Notes under the pieces: generated by a model
Database searches by the model: none
What the model was told of the DNA's origin: nothing
The model's input: the letters and a program-made list of their open reading frames with translations, nothing else
Shown here: positions 50,720 to 59,156 of the stretch, in pieces
Numbering within the stretch: the stretch's first letter is position 1
Layout of the letters: each line of letters opens with the position of its first letter
Made by a program: the position numbers and the translations under genes
Source: Pelomonas sp036404855
GTDB taxonomy: Bacteria > Pseudomonadota > Gammaproteobacteria > Burkholderiales > Burkholderiaceae_C
Assembly (NCBI RefSeq): GCF_036404855.1
Contig: NZ_DASWYS010000050.1
Span: 26,574 to 90,573 of the forward strand
DNA length: 64,000 bases
Reading direction: 5' to 3'

Positions 50720-51904
50720 ATGACGATGATGAACGCACGAGTGCAGAGCGCCTCACGCGCTTGGGGCCGTTGGGCCGCGGCGGCGATGGCCCTGGCAGCG
50801 GGCCCGGCCCTGGCGGTGAACGATCTCAAGGGTGGGCCCGGCGTCAATCAGCTCAATCTGCACGAGCCGGTGACCAACATCGCCCGTGACCAGATGTGGT
50901 TGCACAACTTCATGCTGATCATCTGCCTGGCGATTTTCATCGCGGTGTTCGGCGTGATGTTCTATTCCATCTTCAAGCACCGCAAGTCCAAGGGCGCGGT
51001 GTCCGCCAACTTCCACGAGAGCGTGGCCGTCGAGATTGCCTGGACGGTGGTGCCCTTCCTCATCGTCATCGGCATGGCTCTGCCGGCCACCAAGGTCGTC
51101 GTCGCGATGAAGGACACGACCAACGCCGACGTGACCATCAAGGCCACCGGCTACCAGTGGAAGTGGGGCTACGACTACCTGAAGGGCGAAGGCGAGGGCA
51201 TTGGCTTCCTGGCCACCCTGGACACCGCACAGCGCGTGTCGTCCGATTCGGGCAAGCCCGAGGCTGTCGACAACTACCTGCTGAAGGTCGACAACCCGCT
51301 GGTCGTGCCGGTGGACAAGAAGGTCCGCATCATCACGACGGCCAACGACGTCATCCACGCCTGGATGGTGCCGGCCTTCGGCGTCAAGCAGGATGCCATC
51401 CCTGGCTTCGTGCGCGACACCTGGTTCAAGGCCGACAAGGTTGGCGACTACTACGGCCAGTGCGCAGAGCTGTGCGGCAAGGAACACGCCTACATGCCCA
51501 TCCACGTCAAGGTCGTGTCTGCCGAGGACTACACCAAGTGGGTCGAGGGCAAGCAAAAGGAGATGGCCGCCAAGGCTGACGATCCGAGCAAGGTCTGGGA
51601 GCAGGCTGCCTTGATCGCCCGCGGCGAGAAGGTCTACGCCGCCAACTGCGCGGTCTGCCACAAGGCTGACGGCACCGGCGCCGGCCCCATCAAGCCGCTG
51701 GACAAGTCGCCTGTCGTGCTGGCTGAGAACCATCTGGAGCAGATCCAGGTCGTTCTGAACGGCCGCATGGACAAGGGCATGCCCGCCTGGAAGCAGCTGA
51801 GCGACACTGACATCGCCGCGCTGGTCACGTACACGAAGAACAGCTGGTCCAACAAGACGGGCCAGACGGTGCAGCCGGCCGAAGTGGTCGCCGCCCGCAA
51901 GTAA
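50720..51904 (+). CDS. coxB: Cytochrome c oxidase subunit II with fused cytochrome c domain
   Basis: Protein of 394 residues that accepts electrons from cytochrome c. A signal peptide (to about residue 34) and two membrane helices precede the periplasmic cupredoxin domain. The CuA ligands are Cys248, Cys252, His256 and Met259 in GQCAELCGKEHAYM, plus the His of DVIHAWMVP. A C-terminal haem c domain has C310-A-V-C313-H314 and a distal Met in GMPAW. The fusion makes it caa3-like. The ATG at 50720 is used. Confidence 0.95.
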   Translation: MTMMNARVQSASRAWGRWAAAAMALAAGPALAVNDLKGGPGVNQLNLHEPVTNIARDQMWLHNFMLIICLAIFIAVFGVMFYSIFKHRKSKGAVSANFHESVAVEIAWTVVPFLIVIGMALPATKVVVAMKDTTNADVTIKATGYQWKWGYDYLKGEGEGIGFLATLDTAQRVSSDSGKPEAVDNYLLKVDNPLVVPVDKKVRIITTANDVIHAWMVPAFGVKQDAIPGFVRDTWFKADKVGDYYGQCAELCGKEHAYMPIHVKVVSAEDYTKWVEGKQKEMAAKADDPSKVWEQAALIARGEKVYAANCAVCHKADGTGAGPIKPLDKSPVVLAENHLEQIQVVLNGRMDKGMPAWKQLSDTDIAALVTYTKNSWSNKTGQTVQPAEVVAARK

Positions 51905-51932
51905 GTCCGAACGCCGAATCAGAGGAAATCAC

Positions 51933-53579
51933 ATGAGTGCAGTGCTCCCCCCCCACGGCGTTCACGGTGGCCATGCTGGCGACCACGCCCACGACGACCA
52001 TCACGACCATCACGCCCCGACCGGCTGGCGTCGCTGGGTCTTCGCGACCAACCACAAGGACATCGGCACGCTGTATCTGCTGTTCAGCTTCACGATGCTG
52101 ATGATCGGCGGCATCCTGGCGCTGTGCATCCGCGCCGAACTGTTCAAGCCGGGCCTTCAGTTCTTCAATCCGGAGCTGTTCAACCAGTTCACGACCATGC
52201 ACGGTCTGATCATGGTGTTCGGCGCCATCATGCCGGCCTTCGTCGGTTTCGCGAACTGGATGATCCCGCTGCAGATCGGCGCCAGCGACATGGCCTTCGC
52301 GCGCATGAACAACTTCAGCTTCTGGCTGATGATCCCGGCCGCCATCATGCTGGTCGCGAGCTTCTTCATGCCCGGCGGCGCGCCCGCCGCCGGCTGGACA
52401 CTCTACGCGCCGCTGACGCTGCAGATGGGGCCGTCCATGGACGCCGGCATCTTCGCGATGCACATCATGGGCGCCTCGTCCATCATGGGCTCCATCAACA
52501 TCATCGTGACCATCCTCAACATGCGCGCCCCCGGCATGACGCTGATGAAGATGCCGATGTTCGCGTGGACCTGGCTGATCACGGCCTATCTGCTGATCGC
52601 CGTCATGCCCGTGCTGGCCGGTGCCATCACGATGACGCTGACCGACCGCCACTTCGGCACCGCCTTCTTCAACCCCGCAGGCGGCGGCGACCCGGTCATG
52701 TACCAGCACATCTTCTGGTTCTTCGGTCACCCCGAGGTCTACATCATGATCTTGCCGGCCTTCGGCATCGTCAGCCAGATCGTGCCGGCCTTCGCGCGCA
52801 AGCGCCTGTTCGGTTACGCCTCCATGGTGTACGCGACGGCCTCCATCGCCATCCTGTCGTTCATCGTCTGGGCCCACCACATGTTCGCCACCGGCATGCC
52901 GGTGACGGGCCAGCTGTTCTTCATGTACGCGACCATGCTGATCGCGGTGCCCACGGGCGTGAAGATCTTCAACTGGCTGGCCACGATGTGGCGCGGCTCC
53001 ATGACCTTCGAGACGCCCATGCTGTGGGCAGTGGGCTTCATCTTCGTGTTCACGATGGGCGGCTTCACCGGCCTCATCTGTGCGATGGCCCCCATCGACA
53101 TCCAGATCCAGGACACCTACTACGTCGTCGCCCACTTCCACTACGTGCTGGTGGCCGGCTCGCTGTACGCCCTGTTCGCGGGCGTCTACTACTGGGGTCC
53201 GAAGTGGACCGGCGTGATGTATTCGGAGACCCGCGGCAAGATCCACTTCTGGGGCTCGTTGATCTTCTTCAACGTCACCTTCTTCCCGATGCACTTCCTC
53301 GGCCTGGCCGGCATGCCGCGCCGCTATGCCGACTACCCGATGCAGTTCACCGATTTCAACCAGATCGCGTCCATCGGCGCCTTCGGTTTCGGTCTGATGC
53401 AGGTCTACTTCTTCCTCTTCGTCGTCGTCCCCATGATGCGCGGCAAGGGTGAGAAGGCTCCGCAGAAGCCGTGGGAAGCCGCCGAGGGCCTGGAGTGGGA
53501 AGTGCCGTCGCCGGCACCCTTCCATACCTTCGAAGAGCCGCCCAAGCTGGACGCTTCGGCCTCCAGGATCGTCGGTTGA
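51933..53579 (+). CDS. ctaD: Cytochrome c oxidase subunit I
   Basis: Haem a/a3-CuB catalytic subunit of 548 residues and 12 membrane helices. A His/Asp-rich head (residues 8-28) precedes NHKDIGTLYLLFSF. HPEVYIMILPAFGIVS holds a CuB His and the linked Tyr; AHHMFATGMP supplies the other CuB His; HFHYVL holds the haem ligands. It starts 28 bases after coxB with AGAGGAAA as ribosome site. The His-rich head may bind copper or be a simple extension. Confidence 0.97.
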   Translation: MSAVLPPHGVHGGHAGDHAHDDHHDHHAPTGWRRWVFATNHKDIGTLYLLFSFTMLMIGGILALCIRAELFKPGLQFFNPELFNQFTTMHGLIMVFGAIMPAFVGFANWMIPLQIGASDMAFARMNNFSFWLMIPAAIMLVASFFMPGGAPAAGWTLYAPLTLQMGPSMDAGIFAMHIMGASSIMGSINIIVTILNMRAPGMTLMKMPMFAWTWLITAYLLIAVMPVLAGAITMTLTDRHFGTAFFNPAGGGDPVMYQHIFWFFGHPEVYIMILPAFGIVSQIVPAFARKRLFGYASMVYATASIAILSFIVWAHHMFATGMPVTGQLFFMYATMLIAVPTGVKIFNWLATMWRGSMTFETPMLWAVGFIFVFTMGGFTGLICAMAPIDIQIQDTYYVVAHFHYVLVAGSLYALFAGVYYWGPKWTGVMYSETRGKIHFWGSLIFFNVTFFPMHFLGLAGMPRRYADYPMQFTDFNQIASIGAFGFGLMQVYFFLFVVVPMMRGKGEKAPQKPWEAAEGLEWEVPSPAPFHTFEEPPKLDASASRIVG

Positions 53580-53590
53580 GGAGCACAGCC

Positions 53591-53701
53591 GTGACGCCTG
53601 AGCAGCGCAAGAGCAACCGTCGGCTGGGCCTGATCTTGCTGACGGTGGCCCTGGCCTTCGGCTTCGGCTTCATTGCCAAGATGGTGCTGTTCGCCCACTG
53701 A
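53591..53701 (+). CDS. Cytochrome oxidase small assembly protein
   Basis: Tiny 36-residue protein with a basic N-terminus (MTPEQRKSNRRLG) and one membrane helix (LILLTVALAFGFGFIAKMVLF). The start is GTG at 53591, 11 bases after the ctaD stop. Proteins like this lie between ctaD and ctaG in many Burkholderiales and are annotated as oxidase small assembly proteins. The start of ctaG is one base after its stop, so the two are coupled. Confidence 0.85.
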   Translation: MTPEQRKSNRRLGLILLTVALAFGFGFIAKMVLFAH

Positions 53702-53702
53702 C

Positions 53703-54308
53703 ATGCGCTTCCTCGCTGCGCTTCATCGAGACAATCGCCAGCTCCTCATGAAGCTGGCGCTCATCGTCGCGTTGATGTTCGGCTTCGGCTATGCGCTGGT
53801 GCCGCTCTACAAGGCGATCTGCGAGGCGCTGGGCATCAACGTGCTGTCGTTGTCCGAGCGCCAGACACTCCTTGCGACCAAGGGCATTGCCGACGGCAAC
53901 GGTCAGGTCGACTACAACCGCGAGATCACGGTGGAGTTCGACACCAACGCGCGCGGCCCCTGGGACTTCAAGCCGGCGGTGCGCCACATGACGGTGCACC
54001 CGGGTGAACTGAGTCAGGTCATGTACGAGTTCCGCAACAAGCAGGACCGCACCATGGCTGCTCAGGCCATCCCGAGCTATGCGCCCATGCAGGCCAGCGC
54101 GCACTTCAACAAGCTGGAGTGCTTCTGCTTCAACGAGTACACGCTGAAGCCGGGCGAGACCAAGCAGTGGCCGGTCGTGTTCGTCATCGACCCCAAGCTG
54201 CCCAAGGACGTGAAGACCATCACTCTCTCCTACACCTTCTTCGAGGTGGCGGGCAAGGGCGGGGTCAAGCTTGGCGAAGCGCCCAAGGGTGCGGGAGCAG
54301 CGCTGTGA
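53703..54308 (+). CDS. ctaG: Cytochrome c oxidase assembly protein CtaG (Cox11 family)
   Basis: Copper chaperone of 201 residues that loads CuB of subunit I. One N-terminal membrane helix (LMKLALIVALMFGFGYALVPLY) anchors a periplasmic Ig-like domain. The copper-binding motif is Cys140-Phe-Cys142 in ECFCFNEYTL. MPVVFVIDP-type strands (PVVFVIDPKLP) are conserved. Confidence 0.95.
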   Translation: MRFLAALHRDNRQLLMKLALIVALMFGFGYALVPLYKAICEALGINVLSLSERQTLLATKGIADGNGQVDYNREITVEFDTNARGPWDFKPAVRHMTVHPGELSQVMYEFRNKQDRTMAAQAIPSYAPMQASAHFNKLECFCFNEYTLKPGETKQWPVVFVIDPKLPKDVKTITLSYTFFEVAGKGGVKLGEAPKGAGAAL

Positions 54309-54544
54309 GCGAGGCCGGCAAGGATCTGAAAGAGGCAGTGGGCCGCAAGGGCTCGCCGCTGCAGACGATCTCGGCCGTGGCCTGGGGATTTTTCGGCGTG
54401 CGCCGGGGCAGGGACCGTGAGAACGACATGGCCAAGCTCAATCCGGTGCACGTCATCATCGCGGGCCTGATTGGCGCCGCCCTGTTTGTATTGATGCTGG
54501 TGCTGCTGATCCGCTGGGTCGTCGGCAGTGGCGTGGCGGCCTGA
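54305..54544 (+). CDS. DUF2970 membrane protein
   Basis: Protein of 79 residues with a short cytoplasmic head (GSPLQTISAVAWGFFGVRRGRDRENDMAKLNP, in two halves) and one C-terminal membrane helix (VIIAGLIGAALFVLMLVLLIRW). The DUF2970 family is known mainly from betaproteobacterial cox loci; function is unknown. The GTG start at 54305 overlaps the ctaG stop by four bases. Confidence 0.88.
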   Translation: MSEAGKDLKEAVGRKGSPLQTISAVAWGFFGVRRGRDRENDMAKLNPVHVIIAGLIGAALFVLMLVLLIRWVVGSGVAA

Positions 54545-54592
54545 AGCGTGGCCGCAACAACGTTTAGAACGAGCGAGAACTAGGAGAACGAT

Positions 54593-55477
54593 ATGTCGGC
54601 AGCGACAACCCCGGGCAAGACCCCGTACTACTTCGTCCCCGCACCTTCGCGGCATCCGGTGATGGCCGCCATCGGCCTGTTCTTCGTCATCCTCGGCGCC
54701 GGCCAGTGGGTCAATGGCCACGGCTGGGGCATGTATTCACTGTTCGGCGGTCTGGTCCTGTGGGCCTTCGTGCTGCAGCAGTGGTTCCGGGAGGCCATCG
54801 GCGAGAGCGAGGGTGGTCTCTACAGCCAGCGCATCGACGTCTCGTTCCGCTGGAGCATGGGCTGGTTCATCTTTTCGGAGGTGATGTTCTTCGCCGCCTT
54901 CTTCGGCGCGCTGTTCTGGGCCCGCGTCTACTCGGTGCCCTCGCTGGGGAGCCTGGAGAACTCGCTGCTGTGGCCGGACTTCAAGGCCATCTGGCCTAGC
55001 ACTGCCCCCGGCTTCACCGCCGCACCGGGTGGCACCGTCGAGGCTTTCAGCACCATCGGCCCCTGGCCGCTGCCGACGCTCAATACTGCGCTGCTGCTGA
55101 CCTCGGGCGTGACGCTGACCATCGCCCATCACGCACTGATTGCCGGCAACCGCGCCCGCACCATCGGCTTCATGTGGCTGACCGTGCTGCTGGGCCTGGT
55201 GTTCCTGTTCGTGCAGGGCTTTGAGTACGCCCATGCCTACAAGGACCTGAACCTCAAGCTCAGCTCCGGCATCTTCGGCTCGACCTTCTTCATGCTGACC
55301 GGCTTCCACGGTTTCCACGTGTTCGTGGGCATGCTGATGCTGCTGTTCATCACCATCCGCCTGATGAAGGGCCACTTCACCGCGGACCGCCACTTCGGCT
55401 TCGAAGGCGCGGCCTGGTACTGGCACTTCGTCGACGTCGTCTGGCTGGGCCTGTACGTCGTCGTCTACTGGATGTGA
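54593..55477 (+). CDS. ctaE: Cytochrome c oxidase subunit III
   Basis: Membrane subunit of 294 residues and seven helices that stabilises subunit I and its proton intake. FSEVMFFAAFFGALFWA, the GFHGFHVFVGMLML stretch and the C-terminal WYWHFVDVVWLGLYVVVYW are signatures. It starts 48 bases after the DUF2970 gene, behind an AGGAGAA site, and is followed by a strong terminator that ends the coxB-ctaE unit. Confidence 0.97.
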   Translation: MSAATTPGKTPYYFVPAPSRHPVMAAIGLFFVILGAGQWVNGHGWGMYSLFGGLVLWAFVLQQWFREAIGESEGGLYSQRIDVSFRWSMGWFIFSEVMFFAAFFGALFWARVYSVPSLGSLENSLLWPDFKAIWPSTAPGFTAAPGGTVEAFSTIGPWPLPTLNTALLLTSGVTLTIAHHALIAGNRARTIGFMWLTVLLGLVFLFVQGFEYAHAYKDLNLKLSSGIFGSTFFMLTGFHGFHVFVGMLMLLFITIRLMKGHFTADRHFGFEGAAWYWHFVDVVWLGLYVVVYWM

Positions 55478-55500
55478 CGCGGTCGCATCCGCAAGACAAA

Positions 55501-55527
55501 AGCGCCGCAGTCGCGGCGCTTTTTTTT
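55501..55527 (+). terminator. Rho-independent terminator of the cox operon
   Basis: The stem AGCGCCGC (55501-55508) pairs with GCGGCGCT (55513-55520) around AGTC and is followed by eight T (55520-55527). A short A-run precedes it, so it may also serve the minus-strand gene ending at 55535. Confidence 0.92.
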
Positions 55528-55534
55528 AGTCCAC

Positions 55535-55756
55535 TCAGGACCGTACCGGCAGCCCCGTCGGCTGTATCCAGCCCAGCTTCCAGCCCAGCAGGATGATGAG
55601 GAACAGCGCCACCGAAAGTGCCACCCGCAGGGCCAGCGCGCGAGCCATGTTTGGACTGCGCCTGTTGTCGCCGCGGCCCTTGCGCAGCATGAAGAAGCCG
55701 GCTGCTGCCAGCGCGCCGAGGATGCCGATGAACGCGATCAGGAACACGAATTTCAT
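55535..55756 (-). CDS. Twin transmembrane protein (DUF2909-like)
   Basis: Protein of 73 residues with two membrane helices (FVFLIAFIGILGALAAAGFFML and LRVALSVALFLIILLGWKLGWIQ) joined by a basic loop. It is set opposite to the rest of the cox locus, between ctaE and the SURF1 gene, and shares a 30-base divergent gap with SURF1. Function unknown, but the position is typical for betaproteobacteria. Confidence 0.85.
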   Translation of the reverse strand: MKFVFLIAFIGILGALAAAGFFMLRKGRGDNRRSPNMARALALRVALSVALFLIILLGWKLGWIQPTGLPVRS

Positions 55757-55786
55757 GACGGCGAATTATCCGCCCGGGGTGTCGGC

Positions 55787-56494
55787 ATGAACATCAGGCG
55801 CTGGCTGCTGCTGGCAGCCGTGGTGCTGGGCTCCGCGCTGACCGCACGCCTGGGGGTGTGGCAGCTTGACCGCGCGCAGCAGAAGCTGGCCCTGCAGGCC
55901 GCCGTCGAGGCCGAAGCGGCCCGCCCCGCCCTGGCCAACGCCGACCTGGGCGGTGTCGAACAACTGCACCGCAGCGTTGCGCTGCACGGCCAGTGGGTCG
56001 CCGAGCGCAGCGTCTGGCTGGACAACCGGCCCATGGACGGCCGCGCCGGCTTCTACGTCGTCACGCCGCTGCGCCTCACGGGGCGCGATGAAGCCGTTCT
56101 CGTGCAGCGAGGCTGGGTGCCACGCGATCCGTCCAACCGCAGCCACCTGCCACCGCTGGCCACGCCGGCCGGGGAGGTCGAGGTCGTCGGTCGGCTGGCC
56201 GCATCGCCATCGCGGCTTTACGAGCTGGGTGAGGGGGCGTCGGGTGCGATCCGGCAAAATCTCGATGCTGCGGCCCTGGCCGCCGAGTCCGGGCTCCGGC
56301 TGCTGCCGCTGACCGTCGTGCAAACCGCTGGCGCCGCGGACGATGGCCTGCTGCGCCATTGGCCAGCGCCGGATCTGGGCCTGCACAAACACTATGGCTA
56401 TGCCTTCCAATGGTTCGCGCTCTGCGCGCTGATCCTGATCCTCTATGTCTGGTTCCAACTCATCCGCCCCCGGCTCCGCCGCCAGCAGCCCTGA
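55787..56494 (+). CDS. SURF1-family oxidase assembly protein
   Basis: Protein of 235 residues with a helix at each end (WLLLAAVVLGSALTARLGVWQLDRA and FQWFALCALILILYVWFQL), the SURF1 topology. WLDNRPMDGRAGFYVVTPL and the GWVPRDP motif are signatures. It aids haem a insertion into subunit I. Its last 50 bases overlap the next gene. Confidence 0.93.
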   Translation: MNIRRWLLLAAVVLGSALTARLGVWQLDRAQQKLALQAAVEAEAARPALANADLGGVEQLHRSVALHGQWVAERSVWLDNRPMDGRAGFYVVTPLRLTGRDEAVLVQRGWVPRDPSNRSHLPPLATPAGEVEVVGRLAASPSRLYELGEGASGAIRQNLDAAALAAESGLRLLPLTVVQTAGAADDGLLRHWPAPDLGLHKHYGYAFQWFALCALILILYVWFQLIRPRLRRQQP

Positions 56495-57152
56495 ACCGCT
56501 GAGCTTCGCGGTGCACAGCCTGCCCGACCCGCGCGCCATCGCCGGCAGCCCGAATCAGCGTGCCGGCCGCTGGAAGATGCTGATGGTGCTGGCCATCTGC
56601 GCGGCGCCGGTCATTGCGTCCTATTTCACCTTCTATGTCGTCAAGCCCAGCGGCTCCGCCTATGGCGAGCTGATGGCGCCCACGGTCGACATGCCGGCCG
56701 ACCTGCCGCTGACCGACCTGCAGGGGCGCGCGGTGCCGGCCGACTCGCTGCGCGGCCAGTGGCTGCTGGCCGTCGTGCAGCCGGCCGACTGCGGACCCGC
56801 CTGCGAGCGCCAGCTCTACGTGCAGCGCCAGCTGCGCGAGATGCTCGGCAAGGAGCGCGCGCGCGTCGACAAGCTCTGGCTCATTCCGGACGATGGCACG
56901 CCACGCGAGAAGGTGCTGGAGGCCGTCGGCCAGAAGGGCGTCGAGGTCAACGTGCTGCACGTGCCCGCAGACCGACTCGCGGCCTGGCTGCGTCCGGCGC
57001 CCGGCAAGGCGCTCAGCGACCATTTCTACGTGGTCGACCCCATGGGTCGCTGGATGCTGCGCGCGCCCGCCGATCCCGATCCCAAGAAGTTCAAGGCCGA
57101 TCTCGACAAGCTGCTGAAGGCCAGCGCCGGCTGGGACAAGCCGGGCCGCTGA
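56445..57152 (+). CDS. Sco-like membrane thioredoxin-fold protein in the cox locus
   Basis: Protein of 235 residues with one membrane helix (MLMVLAICAAPVIASYFTFYVV, about 44-66) and a periplasmic thioredoxin-like domain. It keeps the Sco copper motif: Cys116-Gly-Pro-Ala-Cys120 and a distal His193 in ALSDHFYVVDP. Otherwise it is diverged from Sco. It could deliver copper or reduce the CuA cysteines in CoxB. It overlaps SURF1 by 50 bases, and ctaA begins 7 bases after it, so all are cotranscribed. Confidence 0.85.
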   Translation: MSGSNSSAPGSAASSPEPLSFAVHSLPDPRAIAGSPNQRAGRWKMLMVLAICAAPVIASYFTFYVVKPSGSAYGELMAPTVDMPADLPLTDLQGRAVPADSLRGQWLLAVVQPADCGPACERQLYVQRQLREMLGKERARVDKLWLIPDDGTPREKVLEAVGQKGVEVNVLHVPADRLAAWLRPAPGKALSDHFYVVDPMGRWMLRAPADPDPKKFKADLDKLLKASAGWDKPGR

Positions 57153-57159
57153 GTTGGCG

Positions 57160-58248
57160 ATGAACGAGCTGTTGCTTCCCCTCGGGCAGGTCGCCGCCAT
57201 TGGCGGTGCCGTCGCGCTGGGCCCGCTGCTGTGGTGGCGCCAGCGCTCGCGTGCCGGTACGCCGGCCGCGCGGGTGCGCGCGCTGACGTTGCTGACCCTG
57301 TTCCTGACCTTCGACCTCATCGTCTTCGGCGCCTTCACGCGCCTGACCGATTCCGGCCTGGGCTGTCCCGACTGGCCCGGCTGCTACAGCGCGGCCAGCC
57401 CGGTCGGTGCCCGTCACCATATCGAGGCGGCGCAGACCGCGATGCCCACCGGCCCGGTCACCCACGGCAAGGCCTGGATCGAGATGGTCCATCGCTACCT
57501 GGCCAGCGGCGTGGGCCTGCTCATCCTGGTCATGACGGTGTTGGGATGGCGGCTCAAGCGCTCGGCCGGCGAGGCCGCACCGTCGGCCTGGCTGCCGACG
57601 CTGACCTTCGTCTGGGTCTGTGTCCAGGGTGCCTTCGGCGCGCTGACCGTCACGATGAAGTTGTTCCCGGCCATCGTCACGCTGCACCTGCTGTTCGGTC
57701 TTGGCCTGCTGATGCTGCTGGCCTGGCAGCATGAGGCCTACCGGCCGCGCCACATCGTCGTCCGGCCCGGGCTGCAGCTCGCGGTCGCCGCCGTCCTGGT
57801 GCTGACGCTGCTCCAGGTTGCCCTGGGCGGCTGGGTCAGCACCAACTACGCCGTGCTGGCGTGCGACGAGTTCCCGACCTGCCACGGCGGCCAGTGGTGG
57901 CCTCACCTCGACTTCGCCCAGGGCTTCCAGCTCTGGCGGGAGCTGGGGCAGCGCGCCGACGGCAGCTACCTCGGCTTCGAGGCGCTGGCGGCCATCCACA
58001 TGGCCCACCGCCTCGGCGCGCTCTGCGTTTTCGTCGCCGTCATCGCGCTGGCGTGGGCGCTTCGCACGCCGGCGCCAGGCTGGGCCAAGGCCTTGCTCGC
58101 CGCTGCCGGCTGGCAACTGGCGTCCGGCCTGTCCAACGTCGTTCTCGACTGGCCCATCATCGCGGCCCTGGCCCACACCGCCGGCGCCGCCGTGCTGCTG
58201 GGCTTGCTCACCACCCTGCTCGCGCGCCTGCGGCGCGCCCACCCCTGA
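57160..58248 (+). CDS. ctaA: Haem A synthase (COX15/CtaA)
   Basis: Membrane enzyme of 362 residues and about eight helices that oxidises the C8 methyl of haem O to make haem A. The conserved His residues appear in WIEMVHRYLAS and AIHMAHRLGAL; FGAFTRLTDSGLGCPDWPGCY is the family's first loop with its cysteines. The start is ATG 57160; a TTG six bases earlier is possible. Confidence 0.95.
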   Translation: MNELLLPLGQVAAIGGAVALGPLLWWRQRSRAGTPAARVRALTLLTLFLTFDLIVFGAFTRLTDSGLGCPDWPGCYSAASPVGARHHIEAAQTAMPTGPVTHGKAWIEMVHRYLASGVGLLILVMTVLGWRLKRSAGEAAPSAWLPTLTFVWVCVQGAFGALTVTMKLFPAIVTLHLLFGLGLLMLLAWQHEAYRPRHIVVRPGLQLAVAAVLVLTLLQVALGGWVSTNYAVLACDEFPTCHGGQWWPHLDFAQGFQLWRELGQRADGSYLGFEALAAIHMAHRLGALCVFVAVIALAWALRTPAPGWAKALLAAAGWQLASGLSNVVLDWPIIAALAHTAGAAVLLGLLTTLLARLRRAHP

Positions 58249-58250
58249 CC

Positions 58251-59156
58251 ATGGCCTCCACGTCCACCGCCAGTGCCATCGTGCACAGTCCGCGCTGGCA
58301 GCAGTTCTATCAGCTGACCAAGCCGCGCGTCGTCCAGCTCATCGTTTTTTGCGCTGCCATCGGCATGGCCCTGGCCGTGCCTGGCCTGCCCGACCTGGGC
58401 CAGGCCCTGACCATGCTCGCGGCCATCGCCGGCATCTGGCTGGTGGCCGGCGCGGCCGCGGCCTTCAACTGCCTCATCGAGGACGGCATCGATGCGCGCA
58501 TGAAGCGCACCGCCTGGCGTGCCACTGCCAAGGGCGAACTGAGCCGTCCGCAGACGCTGGCCTTCTCGGCCCTGCTGTGCGGCATCGGCATGGCCATCCT
58601 CGGCCTCTACGTCAACCTGTTGACGATGTGGCTGACCTTCGCCACCTTCGTGGGCTATGCCGTCATCTACACCGTCGTGCTGAAGCCGATGACGCCGCAG
58701 AACATCGTCATCGGCGGCGCCTCCGGCGCCATGCCGCCCGTGTTGGGCTGGGCGGCGCTGCGCGGCGAGCTGGGCCCCGAGCCCTGGCTGCTGTGCCTCA
58801 TCATCTTTCTGTGGACGCCGCCGCACTTCTGGGCGCTGGCGCTGTACCGGGCGGAGGACTATGCCCGCGCCGGCCTGCCCATGCTGCCCGTGACCCATGG
58901 CAACGACTACACGCGGCTGCAGATCCTGCTCTACACCTGGGTGTTGTTCGCGGCCACGCTGCTGCCCTTCCTGACGGGCATGAGCGGCTGGTTCTACCTG
59001 GCCAGCGCGCTGGTGCTGGGCCTGGGCTTCTGCGGCTATGCCTTCCGGCTGTGGCGCGCCTACTCGGAGATGCTGGCGCGGCGGACCTTCTGGTTCTCCA
59101 TCTGGCACCTGTCGCTGCTGTTTGCGGCCCTCCTGATCGACCACTACATCGCATGA
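58251..59156 (+). CDS. ctaB: Protohaem IX farnesyltransferase (haem O synthase)
   Basis: Membrane prenyltransferase of 301 residues that converts haem B to haem O, the substrate of CtaA. The prenyl-diphosphate motif NCLIEDGIDARMKRTAWR is clear, as is LWTPPHFWALALYRAEDY. It starts 2 bases after the ctaA stop and overlaps the Sco gene by ATGA. Confidence 0.96.
   Translation: MASTSTASAIVHSPRWQQFYQLTKPRVVQLIVFCAAIGMALAVPGLPDLGQALTMLAAIAGIWLVAGAAAAFNCLIEDGIDARMKRTAWRATAKGELSRPQTLAFSALLCGIGMAILGLYVNLLTMWLTFATFVGYAVIYTVVLKPMTPQNIVIGGASGAMPPVLGWAALRGELGPEPWLLCLIIFLWTPPHFWALALYRAEDYARAGLPMLPVTHGNDYTRLQILLYTWVLFAATLLPFLTGMSGWFYLASALVLGLGFCGYAFRLWRAYSEMLARRTFWFSIWHLSLLFAALLIDHYIA

Noticed and set aside
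51825..53525. 566-codon minus-strand frame opposite ctaD, very His/Asp/Glu-rich
   Set aside because: The odd composition comes from the reverse complement of membrane-protein codons. It has no domain and ctaD is intact.
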